Shown here: piece after piece, positions 10,976 through 21,381 of the stretch | Position numbering within the stretch: position 1 is the first letter of the stretch | Layout of the letters: each line of letters begins with the position of its first letter | Origin: Sphaerolaimus hirsutus | Taxonomy: Eukaryota > Nematoda > Chromadorea > Monhysterida > Sphaerolaimidae | Direction: 5' to 3' | Assembly: GCA_964036195.1 (NCBI GenBank) | Contig: OZ038460.1 | Span: forward strand, 375,504 to 439,503 | DNA: 64,000 nucleotides | Notes under the pieces: generated by a model | Database searches by the model: none | Told to the model about the DNA's origin: nothing | What the model saw: only the letters and a program-made list of their open reading frames with translations | Made by a program: the position numbers and the translations under genes

Positions 10976-13900
10976 TCAAATGTTTGCTTCCGAGGAAGTA
11001 TCGCAATTGGATACCGGCAGGCGCCAAACAAATCTTTGTGCAACGGTAAATACGTTGCCATCATCGTCTCGAAGCAATAAAGTAGCAGAAGAAACCGAAA
11101 CCACAACAAACGGGCCATCAAACTTCGGCAAATTTTTCTCTGCAGACAAACGCCGTACCATCACCCGGTCATTGACATTAAATATGACAGCATGTTTTGA
11201 ATCAAAACGTTTTTTGTACAATGCCCTATTTTTATCACTCTGAGTGCGAGCGATAGAACGAGCTGCTTGCGGATCAATTTGACGAGCTGCCGAATAAAAT
11301 AAGTTCCAGTGGGGTAAATGCCCAAAAACAATGTAAAATGGGCAGCATCCCGTAGAGTGATTCATGGCCATGTTGCAGCGGAGCGTCGCCATGGGTACCA
11401 GGTGTGACCAATTTTGTCCCGGAAACTCTCTTTGAGAAAATAAAAGGGATTCCCGTAACGATCGATTGGCACACTCTACAATGCCATTAGCAGCAGGGTT
11501 ATGTGCCAATGTGGGAGAATGGGTCACTCCAAACGACTCACATAACTGCCTGAAATCAGCATTAACAAATTCTCTACCTCTGTCTGTCACAATGACCCGC
11601 GGTGCACCATAAATCATGAAAATTTGATTATACACTACGCGTGAAATCGTTGCTGCAGATAAGGAGCCTAACACGGCTGAGATCATGTACCGCGATAAAG
11701 CGTCAATCACAACCAAAACTTTTTTCTTCGAATTTTTGTCGAAAAACATGACGTCCATGTGAAAAATGTCAAAAGGTTGTGAAGGTGTGGAAATATCACC
11801 AAGCGGAGCAGTATTCACCCTATGAGCTTTATTCGTCATACACTCTGAACATTGTGCACAAAAGTTGATAATGTCCTGTTTCATGTTTGGCCATGCAAAA
11901 TAATTGCACAACAATTCGAGTGTCCGCGCCTGTCCACCATGACTGGCGTAAATGCCCATATGGGCTTGTATCAAACATGCATGCTGCCAAGCTTTTGGAG
12001 GCCAAATAGCTAAATGTCGAGAAGTCACCGGTGCCCGACAATATAAAATTCCATCAATGAGGAAAGCATCTTTCACCGAATCTGGTTCTTTTTTCAAAAC
12101 ATCAATTATTTCCTTCAAAGCATAGTCATCCTGTTGTATTTTTATCCAATCAATTTCGATATGTGTAGATAACAAAGGTTCCGCGCGGGCACAGACAACC
12201 TTATCTTGAATTTGACATTTCGTGTATAATCCAGAGACCAAATCAGATGGTAATTTCAATTCATCAACGCCGAATTCGCTCTCAGATATTGGATTTCGTG
12301 ACAAAGCGTCAGCGACGGCATTTTGCACACCTGGTCTATGGACAAAGCTGTGTACTTTATCCTGAACGAACATTGCCCAACGTTCTAATTTACTATAATG
12401 CGGGCTGCGTAACACCTGTTGTATTCCTGAATTATCCGTGATCACCGTCACTTTCTGTCCTTCAATGTAGTCAGCAAAGCGCCTCAAAGCCCAACAAATG
12501 CAAAGTGCCTCTAAAGCAGCAGCAGAATAAGATGTATGGGGATGTGACAAGCGCTTTGAAATGTACGACACAGGATGTAACTTGCCTTGCTTGTCATATT
12601 GAGAAAGAACTGCTCCCAAACCTTGGCAACTAGCATCTGTTTCTAGGATGAAACCGCGAGGGTCGTCGAAAACAGGATGTGCCAAAACTGGCGACGTCGA
12701 CAACATGTGTTTTAAAGTATCCCATGCAGTTAACATGTCTTCTGTCCATTCAAATGGAGTGGAACCGTTTTTCAGCACGTGACCCTTTAACACTGTGTAT
12801 AAAGGGGCGGAAATACGACTGAAACTCGGGATGAAATGTGAATAATAAATGCATTTGCCCAAAAAACGACGCAGATCCTGTTTTGTGTGGACTTTCGGCT
12901 GTTCAATGACTGCACGATACCGTGCCGGTGCTGGTGAAATACCATCGGCGCTTATCTGATGTCCCAAATATTTCAATGAAGTGGCGAAAAATTTACATTT
13001 TGCAGGTTGTATTTTCAGGTTGGCCCAACGCAGGCGATCAAACAATCTTCGCAAATGGGAAAAATGCTCCGAAACATGAAAACTACTGCACAAAATGTCG
13101 TCAATGTACGCCCGAACCCATGGAGATGACGGATTATCATTCAAACCACTTAATAACACGTTCATAAGCCTCTGGAAAGAAGCTCCAGCGTTCACAGTAC
13201 CGAATGGAAGTCGCGTATATCTGTACTGTCCCAAGCTACATACAAACGACGTGCGTTCCCGCGTCTGTTCGTCCGCAAGCGGGATATTGTAATAACCGTG
13301 CCGTATGTCAAGTGCTGAGAATATCTTTCGTCCTGAAAATTCTGACAACAATTCCCCAATACGTGGAAGAGGATATGAATCGATTTTGGTGATTAAATTT
13401 ACCTGCTTAAAATCGACACAAAACCTGAAATCAGAAGTACCCTTCGGAGCGATAGTGATGGGTGACGCCCAGGCCCCATCAGACGTCTCAATTATTCCCT
13501 CCTTAAGCATGGAAGCGATTGTTTTGTGTATGAACTCCCTTTTATTTCTGGGCTCATACCGAGCGGCCTGCTTGATCGGCGGTTGAGTAGGATCAGTGAT
13601 TATTTTGTGCGAAATGAGTGGCGTTTTACCCACATCGTAGTCACTACAACTGAAAACGTCGTGGAACTCCGAAATCAATTTGAAAAATTTGTCTTTATTT
13701 TCCTCGGAAAGCGGTATTTGGACATCTTGAGAAATTTTTGACCAAATATGCGTCGCGCGATCTTTAGGGTCAGTAGGAATATTTTCAACCAACACGGCTC
13801 TATTTTCTGGAGATAAAGGAGGCTCAGGCAATGTAATTGATGGAGCCATTGGAGTGCGGATCATGCCTGGCTCAATGCCAAATGACGACAAATACTGTGG

Positions 13901-16900
13901 TTCACTAAATAATGCCGCAAAATTTGCACCAGGTGAATAAATTGCCTTTTTATCCACAACATCACACTTCATGAGAGGTGTTTTGTCAGATAACTGGACA
14001 GGAAACAAATTTTCATTCACAAACTGTATCGAAAAACGTTGTGTACCATTCACAGGAACCAAGGTGTTGTGCATTGATAGACCAGTATATGGTACCTCCA
14101 CATTCGAACAAATCAGCACTGAGCTACGCCAATCCTTCCGAGACAAATGTTGAGGTTTTTGCAACATCGAAAAGCCCGTGGTTAGCGTACCATGAGCCGG
14201 TACAAACAGCGATTTTGTAGATGTAATAATTTTCGAGTAAATGGTGCGAAATCGATCCTCGTTTTCCACTACCTGTTGAGAAACCTGTGGACAATCCTGT
14301 GGCAACGTAGCTTCTGAATTTTTCTCAAGAATAAGAGGAATTAGCCAGCTCATGCGTAAAAATGGCATGACATCGGTGCCCAAAAGAATCTCGGTTAAGG
14401 CATCAGGATTTTTATTTACCAAAAATACCGTAAGAACTTTGCGTCGAACTTGGTCGATGGGCGAAATGTGCTCAACAAATAATCGGATTTCAAACAATTC
14501 CCCTGATGAGGTCGGACCATTCACTGTGTCCAGACAAACAGCTGATTTGGATAGTTGGGACACAAAATCAGTGTTCGATTTTTCTGAAATTTGTTTAAGA
14601 AGAGAAATAGGGATAAGCGATCTGGTGCAACCGCTATCCAATAAAACGCGGCATGGAATTCCCGCAATATTAACAGTTGAATAGACCAATGGGCCATTAG
14701 TAGATGCGAGTTTTACACACAATCGTTGGTTTTCACCAATAACTGTATGTGCAGAAATACCGGAATTCACCTGTCTCAAAACGCCAATTTTATTTTGAGA
14801 ATGAAATGTGCACAGAACTCCAGCAATGGGGTTGACATCAGTAGCAGAAACAACACACTCATCCAATTTTTCACCCAAATTTTTATCATCCAATTTTTCA
14901 CCATGCCGATTTTTATCATTCAAAACAATTTCACTCCCCGCGTTCGGTGGAAGCTGATGTATCGGCAAAGACGTTTTGGAAAAATTGTCCAATTCGTGTC
15001 CCGCATAACTCTGTGAGAGAATAGGTAATGCGTGAATGAAAGTGGAATTCCACCCAGCGAACGCACCGGGATCATCATTGTACAAGCGAGAAACACGGTG
15101 CTGGAATTCGGACACATACTCGGCACAAGGGTCATTTATATCATTTTCAACGTTCATTTCACACAAATCATTCATTTCTGAAGAATTATCGACTTCATCG
15201 ACATTTTGCTCAATGGATTTATCAACCTCGACGAAATTAGCCGCTTTAGCCATTGGTTGAGACCGAGGTACGGGTGCATCATGAGTTTGTTGCGGCCCGA
15301 AACGTTTAACGTGTCCAAATCCTTCCGATTTCATGCTAAATGGAACTGGTGGGGTGGAATTTGCACCTTGAATTATTTTGCCCATGCGGCACTGGCTGGT
15401 GCGATGCCCAAAGTGTCCAGGCCTGGGACACCAAGGGTCATTTGACTGCTGCAAAATTTGACGAACAACTGGAATCCGAGGCGGATTTTGTGATCTGATC
15501 GGATTTTGTGCCGGGGGTTTAACGAAGTCAGCGAAATAATCTTCAACAATTTGTAAAGCCCTGGCCAATGGTAGCGAATTGGAGGAAAACTGTTTTCGAA
15601 AATTGGCCATTACATATTTGTCAAAGCGTACGGTGTCATACCGTGACCAAAATTTTGCCGCAACTACACCCTCCACACATTCCCTAGAATTGTTGACGCC
15701 TGTTTTCAAATCTATTGGGACTTTAGACAACAATCGCAAATAGAAATCAGTCAAAGTTTCAACTCTTGTCATGGCTGCGTTGTCCCATTCCAACATGGTG
15801 TAACTCTTCGAACGATCTTTAAAGACATCAGCCAAAGATGACATAACCGTGGAAAAATCAGACAATTGCTCAGGTTTGAACAAAACATTCAACACTTTAT
15901 AGGCTTCGCCAGACAACTTCGTGGAAAAAACATCAGCCCAAAAATGCGACAATAACTCCGGAGTGGTAATTGACCTCGCCGTGGCTTCAACATTTCTCTG
16001 CCACTCAGAAAATTTTACAACCTCACCTTTACCCTTAAACGTTGGAATTTTATCAAGTAAATGGGGCTTGACAAGCATCCATTGGTGTAAAATGTCAACT
16101 GAAGTTGATTTCGCCATGGCTTGTGGTGCCCTAGCCATGCCCTGTAACAACCAATCATTTTCAGGCATGGTCGCCGATGGTGAATCGACTGTGGGTGGTG
16201 AATCGACTGTGGGTGGTGAATCGACTGTGGGTGGCGAAATATTGGTCGGAGCGACATTTTCGGGTGCGGTATCAACTGTTGGTGAATTCGAATTGGGGGA
16301 TGGTGAACTCAACAACGTCAACTGCGCCATAGCTTTTTCGAACATATCTTCCATGCGGGACAAATGAGAATCCAATGAAAAAACGTGCTCTTGCATTCCA
16401 TGATTTTCATGGATTGCATGATTTTCTTTGCCACAAACAGGCTGGTCATCTGAAGACAAAATCAAAGGCGACTCCATGACGTAATGCCGATTCGAAAAGC
16501 CATCGACAAAATCGACCTCCGACAAATATTTCCCTCCTGGGAACCGAGAAGATTGCACGAGAAAAGATGTCTTTGGTTGAGGAGTAATGTTGATCACATC
16601 GGAATGATGAACAGCGAAGGGATGTTTCCCCAGTTTGAAGTCATGAAGAGTGACAAATCTTGTTGCTGAAAAGCGAGGCGGTGGCCTTGAAAAATCGACC
16701 GTCGGAGAAACAACTGGAGAGCCTGACTGTGCAACCCGCAAAGGTGGCAAAACAAACTGTGGCACAGGGAAAGCGACACGACGCGAAACTGCCGTTTCAG
16801 ATGCTGAAGACAACTGGAGGACTTCATTGGCGGGTCGCCAGAATTCTTCACTCTGAACTAAAGGAGCTCTGTTGACATGAACGGCGTCACGTAAAGCGGC

Positions 16901-17017
16901 AGCTTCAAACTGTCTTTGAGCGGCTGAATCAAAGCGGAAACCCGTGATTGGGTTGATTGGGTGCGAGCGCGTATGCCTACGCCCTTCCACCCGCCGAAAC
17001 GATGAGGAATCAGACAT
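10976..17017 (-). CDS. Gypsy gag-pol polyprotein
   Basis: One uninterrupted frame; I place the start at the MSDSSSF methionine (17017), because the open frame upstream to 17116 runs into the LTR. Order along the protein, numbered from codon 17116: gag with a repeated SPPTVD stretch; a degenerate zinc knuckle near residue 560 (WCPRPGHFGH...C, first Cys missing); an aspartic protease with LLDSGCTRS near 824; reverse transcriptase with YIDD near 1334; RNase H with ETDAS near 1492; and an integrase with an HHCC zinc finger from about 1715, catalytic Asp residues near 1787 and 1842 (VTDRG) and Glu near 1879 (NGIVECAN). The domain order PR-RT-RH-IN defines Ty3/Gypsy. Gag and pol are fused without a frameshift signal. 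No chromodomain is seen after the integrase. Confidence 0.97.
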   Translation of the reverse strand: MSDSSSFRRVEGRRHTRSHPINPITGFRFDSAAQRQFEAAALRDAVHVNRAPLVQSEEFWRPANEVLQLSSASETAVSRRVAFPVPQFVLPPLRVAQSGSPVVSPTVDFSRPPPRFSATRFVTLHDFKLGKHPFAVHHSDVINITPQPKTSFLVQSSRFPGGKYLSEVDFVDGFSNRHYVMESPLILSSDDQPVCGKENHAIHENHGMQEHVFSLDSHLSRMEDMFEKAMAQLTLLSSPSPNSNSPTVDTAPENVAPTNISPPTVDSPPTVDSPPTVDSPSATMPENDWLLQGMARAPQAMAKSTSVDILHQWMLVKPHLLDKIPTFKGKGEVVKFSEWQRNVEATARSITTPELLSHFWADVFSTKLSGEAYKVLNVLFKPEQLSDFSTVMSSLADVFKDRSKSYTMLEWDNAAMTRVETLTDFYLRLLSKVPIDLKTGVNNSRECVEGVVAAKFWSRYDTVRFDKYVMANFRKQFSSNSLPLARALQIVEDYFADFVKPPAQNPIRSQNPPRIPVVRQILQQSNDPWCPRPGHFGHRTSQCRMGKIIQGANSTPPVPFSMKSEGFGHVKRFGPQQTHDAPVPRSQPMAKAANFVEVDKSIEQNVDEVDNSSEMNDLCEMNVENDINDPCAEYVSEFQHRVSRLYNDDPGAFAGWNSTFIHALPILSQSYAGHELDNFSKTSLPIHQLPPNAGSEIVLNDKNRHGEKLDDKNLGEKLDECVVSATDVNPIAGVLCTFHSQNKIGVLRQVNSGISAHTVIGENQRLCVKLASTNGPLVYSTVNIAGIPCRVLLDSGCTRSLIPISLLKQISEKSNTDFVSQLSKSAVCLDTVNGPTSSGELFEIRLFVEHISPIDQVRRKVLTVFLVNKNPDALTEILLGTDVMPFLRMSWLIPLILEKNSEATLPQDCPQVSQQVVENEDRFRTIYSKIITSTKSLFVPAHGTLTTGFSMLQKPQHLSRKDWRSSVLICSNVEVPYTGLSMHNTLVPVNGTQRFSIQFVNENLFPVQLSDKTPLMKCDVVDKKAIYSPGANFAALFSEPQYLSSFGIEPGMIRTPMAPSITLPEPPLSPENRAVLVENIPTDPKDRATHIWSKISQDVQIPLSEENKDKFFKLISEFHDVFSCSDYDVGKTPLISHKIITDPTQPPIKQAARYEPRNKREFIHKTIASMLKEGIIETSDGAWASPITIAPKGTSDFRFCVDFKQVNLITKIDSYPLPRIGELLSEFSGRKIFSALDIRHGYYNIPLADEQTRERTSFVCSLGQYRYTRLPFGTVNAGASFQRLMNVLLSGLNDNPSSPWVRAYIDDILCSSFHVSEHFSHLRRLFDRLRWANLKIQPAKCKFFATSLKYLGHQISADGISPAPARYRAVIEQPKVHTKQDLRRFLGKCIYYSHFIPSFSRISAPLYTVLKGHVLKNGSTPFEWTEDMLTAWDTLKHMLSTSPVLAHPVFDDPRGFILETDASCQGLGAVLSQYDKQGKLHPVSYISKRLSHPHTSYSAAALEALCICWALRRFADYIEGQKVTVITDNSGIQQVLRSPHYSKLERWAMFVQDKVHSFVHRPGVQNAVADALSRNPISESEFGVDELKLPSDLVSGLYTKCQIQDKVVCARAEPLLSTHIEIDWIKIQQDDYALKEIIDVLKKEPDSVKDAFLIDGILYCRAPVTSRHLAIWPPKAWQHACLIQAHMGIYASHGGQARTLELLCNYFAWPNMKQDIINFCAQCSECMTNKAHRVNTAPLGDISTPSQPFDIFHMDVMFFDKNSKKKVLVVIDALSRYMISAVLGSLSAATISRVVYNQIFMIYGAPRVIVTDRGREFVNADFRQLCESFGVTHSPTLAHNPAANGIVECANRSLRESLLFSQREFPGQNWSHLVPMATLRCNMAMNHSTGCCPFYIVFGHLPHWNLFYSAARQIDPQAARSIARTQSDKNRALYKKRFDSKHAVIFNVNDRVMVRRLSAEKNLPKFDGPFVVVSVSSATLLLRDDDGNVFTVAQRFVWRLPVSNCDTSSEANI

Positions 17018-17057
17018 AACAAAGTGACCCCTTGGACTCTGGGTAGCGTGAAGCTTG

Positions 17058-17075
17058 ATCCAGGTCGTCCACCAC
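17058..17075 (-). promoter_or_regulatory. Putative primer binding site of the Gypsy element
   Basis: One base after the 5' LTR on the sense strand comes TGGTGGACGACCTGG. TGG is what pairs with a tRNA CCA end. I cannot assign the tRNA. Confidence 0.5.
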
Positions 17076-17234
17076 TGTTGCCGGCTACTAGTTGATTTGT
17101 AGTTTAAGCAGTGCAAGCAAGGGGGTTTTAGTCAGAACGTTTATTCATGTCAACCTCCCGATGCGTCTCACGGCCATACATAAATACCATCAAAACAGTC
17201 ACAAAACAACGTGTGCATTTCACCAGACATAACA
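17076..17234 (-). repeat. 5' LTR of the Gypsy element
   Basis: 159 bases, identical by eye to 9760-9918. It lies upstream of gag-pol on the minus strand. Confidence 0.95.
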
Positions 17235-17466
17235 CCCAGACCCTGCAAAAAGCCCTGTAAAATGTCAAATGTCATGCAAAGTGTCAAAAGTCATGGAAAA
17301 AGCCCTGTAAAATGTCAAGTGTCATGCAAAGTGTCAAAAGTCATGGAAAATGCCCTGCAAAATGGCAACCGAGTTGCCATTTTGCAGGGCATTTCCCATG
17401 GCTATTGACACTTTGCATGACATTTAACATTTTGCAGGCTTTTTACAGGGTCTGGGAGTGGCACCA
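17235..17466 (-). repeat. Introner-family copy split by the Gypsy insertion
   Basis: The right remnant starts CCCAGACCCTGC at 17235 and ends GGGAGTGGCAC then CAG at 17466. The left remnant, GGGCGCACTCCCAG, is at about 9746-9759. Together they make one family member with GTGCCACTCC at the right end (minus strand) and GGAGTGCGCCC at the other. The interior repeats 'aagccctgtaaaatgtcaa' twice, then its inverted copy. Confidence 0.85.
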
Positions 17467-18797
17467 GCTCGCACTTCACCACTTTTCTTGTCACTTGTCT
17501 AATGTCTACTTGTTGAAGGTAAGACTTTTGAAAAGCTTCATATGTGTTACCGTCTATTTCTGTAACCATAACCGGAACCGGAACCGTAGCCGCCGTAATG
17601 CGCTCCGGCGACTTCTGAATCGATGATCGGTTTTGAACCACCAAACTCGGTAGAGTTGATTCAATAATTTTAAAATATCGACTGATGCCGGTTCCGCAAA
17701 TTGAGAAGTGAGAAGTGAAATGGTAAAAGGGAAGTGAATTGAGAAGTAAAATGGCAAAGTGAAGAGAAATTACTTTTTATTGTTACATATTTTTTATTTC
17801 GCTTTTGCCAATTTAGATACTTGCCATTTCACTTCGCTTTTGCCAACTTACTTCGCTTTTGCCATTTCACTTCTCACTTCTCAATTTGCGGAACTATCCC
17901 CTGGTGGTGGGAAAGCGCCATTGTCTGTGGCGCCCGACGCCATTTTTTTCTGGCGCTTTTCCATCACTAGCGTCATATTATTTTCCTGCATAACTCACGT
18001 TCGACTGTTTCCACGGAAGTTTCCACATTTTCACGTACCATCAAATTTTGATTATTGACAATCGATGGAAGAATGGTAAAAAGCAATGCTAAAATGGATG
18101 TAATATACTTCATTTTGGCGCTTTGGTTTATGTTTCAGAATGTCTGAACGATTTTTCTAGTTCAGATCTAACTTGACGTTTCACTGACATTCTTTTTAGA
18201 TTTTGTCAACTAAAGTAGACTAGACTTTACACATGAATACTATTTTTACTGAATCATGAGCTGAAATGCAATTGTAATGTAGTTTAGTGTGAAATGAATG
18301 ACACTGATTCAGTGTGTTAGCAGAATTGTACTTCACTTCAGAGTTGCGGGAAGTGTATTTACGCTTACCCAAAATACCCAGGTATTTGGGTATTTATATT
18401 TATATATTCATATAGGTAATAATTTAAATATATTATTTATACCTAAAATCATGTTTTTATAAAACACCCTTCTGCTATGTTACACTTTCCTGATGGAAAT
18501 AGGTACCTGGGTATTGGGAAAAAGTTGTAACAAAAACGTGACCACTTTACACTTTTGACAAAGCGTAAAACAGGGTCAAGTATTTTTCATTTTTACACTT
18601 AATGCTTTCTCTTATACCCTTTTCCTTGGTACTTACACTTTGGTATAGATACTCAAATTTTTGATGTATTCACATTCTATCATAAAAGTGTATTCACACC
18701 TACGCTTACGCTTTCCAAAAATACCAGTATTTTAGCAACTCTGCTTCACTACAACACATGACACACAGAAACAGTAAAACAATCACTTCTGGAACAA
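17467..18797. other. Repeat-filled intergenic region
   Basis: No exon recognised. It contains a 'GTTCCGCAAATTGAG' introner-like hairpin (17687-17905, CTG on both sides), a short GCGCC palindromic piece (about 17910-17970, ending CCATCACTAG), and a CAGAG hAT-type element at 18339-18743. Confidence 0.6.
18339..18743. mobile_element. CAGAG-family hAT-type non-autonomous element
   Basis: Ends CAGAGTTGCGG...GCAACTCTG, with 8-base flanks CTTCACTT and CTTCACTA (7 of 8 match). The interior is built of 'aagcgtaaatac'-type words, as in the copies at 26132 and 29074. No transposase frame. Confidence 0.75.
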
Positions 18798-19067
18798 TCA
18801 TATTGGAAAGAATTCATTCAAACAATACACTTTATCCATCTGTAATGCATTTTCTGCATAAATTCTAGCAGATAGTGTGCTATTCCTCTGTTCAAACTCT
18901 GTTAACGTCATTTCCAAATGTTTCAAGCAAATCTCCCCCATTATCCTCTGTTTAGCCAAAAATGGCACGTACAAGTGTGAATTTCTTGTCAAAAGTGACA
19001 CCAGGGATATGAAAAGATGTGCTGCTATCTGAAATGATAAATTTGGTTGGGAATGTTGACTGAGTGA
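18798..19067 (-). CDS. Terminal exon of an unidentified gene
   Basis: A 90-codon frame starting straight after a good acceptor (TATTTTTTACAG) and ending in a stop. It begins SLSQHSQPNLSF, continues HLFISLVSLLTRNSHLYVPF and KQRIMGEICLKHLEMTLTEF, and finishes DKVYCLNEFFPI. Composition and an amphipathic helical look argue for real coding, but I do not recognise the family. It could be the 3' exon of the GNAT gene, which lies upstream on the same strand, or a separate gene. The sequence before the acceptor is an introner-family copy (19104-19307). A shorter form starting after the internal CATTTCAG is possible. Confidence 0.55.
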   Translation of the reverse strand, partial: SLSQHSQPNLSFQIAAHLFISLVSLLTRNSHLYVPFLAKQRIMGEICLKHLEMTLTEFEQRNSTLSARIYAENALQMDKVYCLNEFFPI

Positions 19068-19103
19068 CTGTAAAAAATAATAAATTTCTTGATAAATAGT
19101 TTG

Positions 19104-19307
19104 GTGCCAGTCCCACGCCCTGTAAAGTGTAAAGTTAAGTGTCAATTGTCATACAAGTACAGTGTCATACAAATTTGTCAATTGTCATGCAAAGTGTCAA
19201 TTTTCATGCAAAGTTCGGTAATTTATATACCTTTATATTTTTATTGACACTTAACATGACATTTGACACTTGACTTTACACTTTACAGGGATTGGGACGG
19301 CCCCCTG
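19104..19307 (+). repeat. Introner-family copy
   Basis: Starts GTGCCAGTCCCACGCCCTG after TTG and ends GACGGCCCC followed by CTG. The interior is a hairpin of 'gtcaattgtcatgcaaagtg' words. It is antisense to the exon at 18798-19067 and does not end at that exon's acceptor. Confidence 0.75.
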
Positions 19308-19451
19308 AGCACGTGTCTCTGGCCAAAAGTTGGACAAATCAAAAAATAATCCACTATGTGTTGCTTATGTGGCACTGATAAAGATATATTTCGGAATTGA
19401 TCACTTGTCTAGTTAAATAATCTATAATCTAGGGCAGTTTGCAACTTAGCT

Positions 19452-19854
19452 TACAGTATTACCTCGAATTAACCCCCCTCGAAATACCCCCCTAAATTTC
19501 GGTTGGGAAATAATAACCCCCCCCCCCTCGAAATACCCCCCTAAAATTGAGTGTAACGTGAACGTACATGACAAATACCGCAGTTTGTGATCTGTACAAT
19601 GCAGAACACACGTTAAAACTGATTATTAAGTGACGTTAGGGATGGGTTTTTGTGTATATACAGTTATATATGCCTATAAACACATATACATCTATGTAAT
19701 TGTTCGATTTTTCTACGTCTGCGTATGGGGAATTTCCGAAAATTTCTGGCGAAATAATAGACCCCCCCTCGAATAACCCCCCTCGAATAATCCCCCCTCA
19801 AATTTTGCTGGCGAAATAATAAACACCCTGGTGGTATTTCGAGGCAATACGGTA
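19452..19854. repeat. TA-MITE, 'ACCTCGAATTA' subfamily
   Basis: Starts TACAGTATTACCTCG and ends CGAGGCAATACGGTA. The core is shared with 49682-50108 and 39660-40082 (for example 'acgttagggatgggtttttg'). Confidence 0.85.
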
Positions 19855-19858
19855 GATC

Positions 19859-21321
19859 TAAACACCTTCCCGGACAAGTTCACCACCCATTTTTTTATTT
19901 CACTTCGAATGCAATATCTTCGTCCATGGGGGTGTTATAAGGCTGAAACTTTGTATATATTAAGTTTTAAGACCCTCTTACTCCCCAACAATGGGCGGAG
20001 GTGCGGCGACTCACTACAGGGTGGGTCGCCCTATATGCAAAAATTTTTTGTGGCGTTTTTGGTGTCCCAAGCAAGTTCACCACCAACTTGATTAGCTACA
20101 CTTTGAAGGCTATATCTCCAGCTGTGAGGGCAGTAGAAAGCTGAAATTTGGGGGATGTGTTGCCAACAACCCCCCTCACAATACACCAGTGGGGCGGCTG
20201 CCGACGACCTGCTAAAGCATGGGTCACTGCATATAAATTTGATAATTTTTTTAAGAACAACCCAAGTGTCCCAAACAAGTTTGCACCCAACTGCATTATA
20301 AAAAAATGTTGTGAGAACATACCTGATATAAAATTGAATCAGATATGAACCCTAGTTCTGCTCATTACAGTTTTTTCAGTAGGGCACCCACCCTGTCCCA
20401 TAAACAGCAGATTGAAAATTTCACTTTAAACCAATTTTTTGTATCACACTTAAAAATTTGGTTTACAAAGTTCACTAGGGGAGGGTCTAAGGTTCAAAGT
20501 TATGTAAACAACATAACCTCTAAAATGCTTCCATAAGGAAATTTATTTCGGGTGAATGAAAAAGTGAAAATTTTGTCAAATGACTGACTGAACTTACTGA
20601 AATGACATCATTTTGACATCATAGAATTCACCCCAAGTAAATTTCCTTATGGAAGCATTTTAGATGTTATGTTGTTTACATAACTTTGAACCTTAGACCC
20701 TCCCCTAGTGAACTTTGTAAACCAACTTTCTAAGTGTGATACAAAAAATTGGTTTAAAGTGAAATTTTCAGTCGGCTGTTTATGGGACAGGGTGGGTGTC
20801 CTACTGAAAAATTTTTTTTTTGGCTGACATAGTGTTCCAACCCGATTCATTTTTATATTAGGTATGTTGTTGCAACATTTTTCAATGCAGTTGGGTGAGG
20901 AACTTTTTTTGGGACACTTGGGCTGTTTTTTGAAAATGGTTAACTTTATATGCAGTGACCCATGCTTTAGAGGGTCGTTGGCAGCCGCCCCACTGGTGGA
21001 TCGTGAAGGGGGTTGTTGGCAAGACATCCCCCAAATTTCAGCTTTATACCGCCATCACATCTGGAGATATGGCTCTCATAGTGTAGCCAATCAAGTGGGT
21101 GGTGAACTTGTTTGGGACACAAAAAATGCCAAAAAAATAGTTGCATATAGGGCGACCCACCCTGTAGTGAGTCGCCGCACCTCCCCCATTATTTGGAAGT
21201 AGAGGGGTCTTACAACTTTATATGTGCAAAGTTTCAGCTTTATAACACCCCCATGGACGGAGATATTGCATTCGAAGTGAAATCAAAAAATGGGTGGTGA
21301 ACTTGTCCGGGAAGGTGTTTA
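19859..21321. repeat. 1.46-kb palindromic element
   Basis: The left end TAAACACCTTCCCGGACAAG is the reverse complement of the right end. Arms of about 700 bases match through landmarks such as 'gcggcgactcactacagggt' and 'gaaatttggggga', meeting near 20590. No coding frame stands out; long frames are shadows of the arms. A second copy lies at 59196-61731. Confidence 0.85.
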
Positions 21322-21381
21322 TGTGCATCTCAAGTGAAGTTAAAGTACTAATGCTTCCTTTATGTTCATTGGAATATTTAC

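Larger units (their letters stand above)
9755..17239 (-). mobile_element. Complete Ty3/Gypsy LTR retrotransposon with 5-bp target duplication
   Basis: The element runs from 9760 to 17234 and is read on the minus strand. It has two 159-base LTRs that I read as identical, and a 5-base target duplication CCCAG (9755-9759 and 17235-17239). It codes for one long gag-pol frame and a spliced downstream ORF. Identical LTRs and an unbroken 2000-codon frame mean a recent insertion that is probably still competent. The target is a copy of the introner family: the left remnant ends CACTCCCAG and the right remnant resumes CCCAGACCCTG. Confidence 0.97.

Noticed and set aside
17017-17116. Gag-pol start at 17116
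   Set aside because: The extra 33 codons lie partly in the LTR and across the primer site; the Met at 17017 is the first one beyond them.
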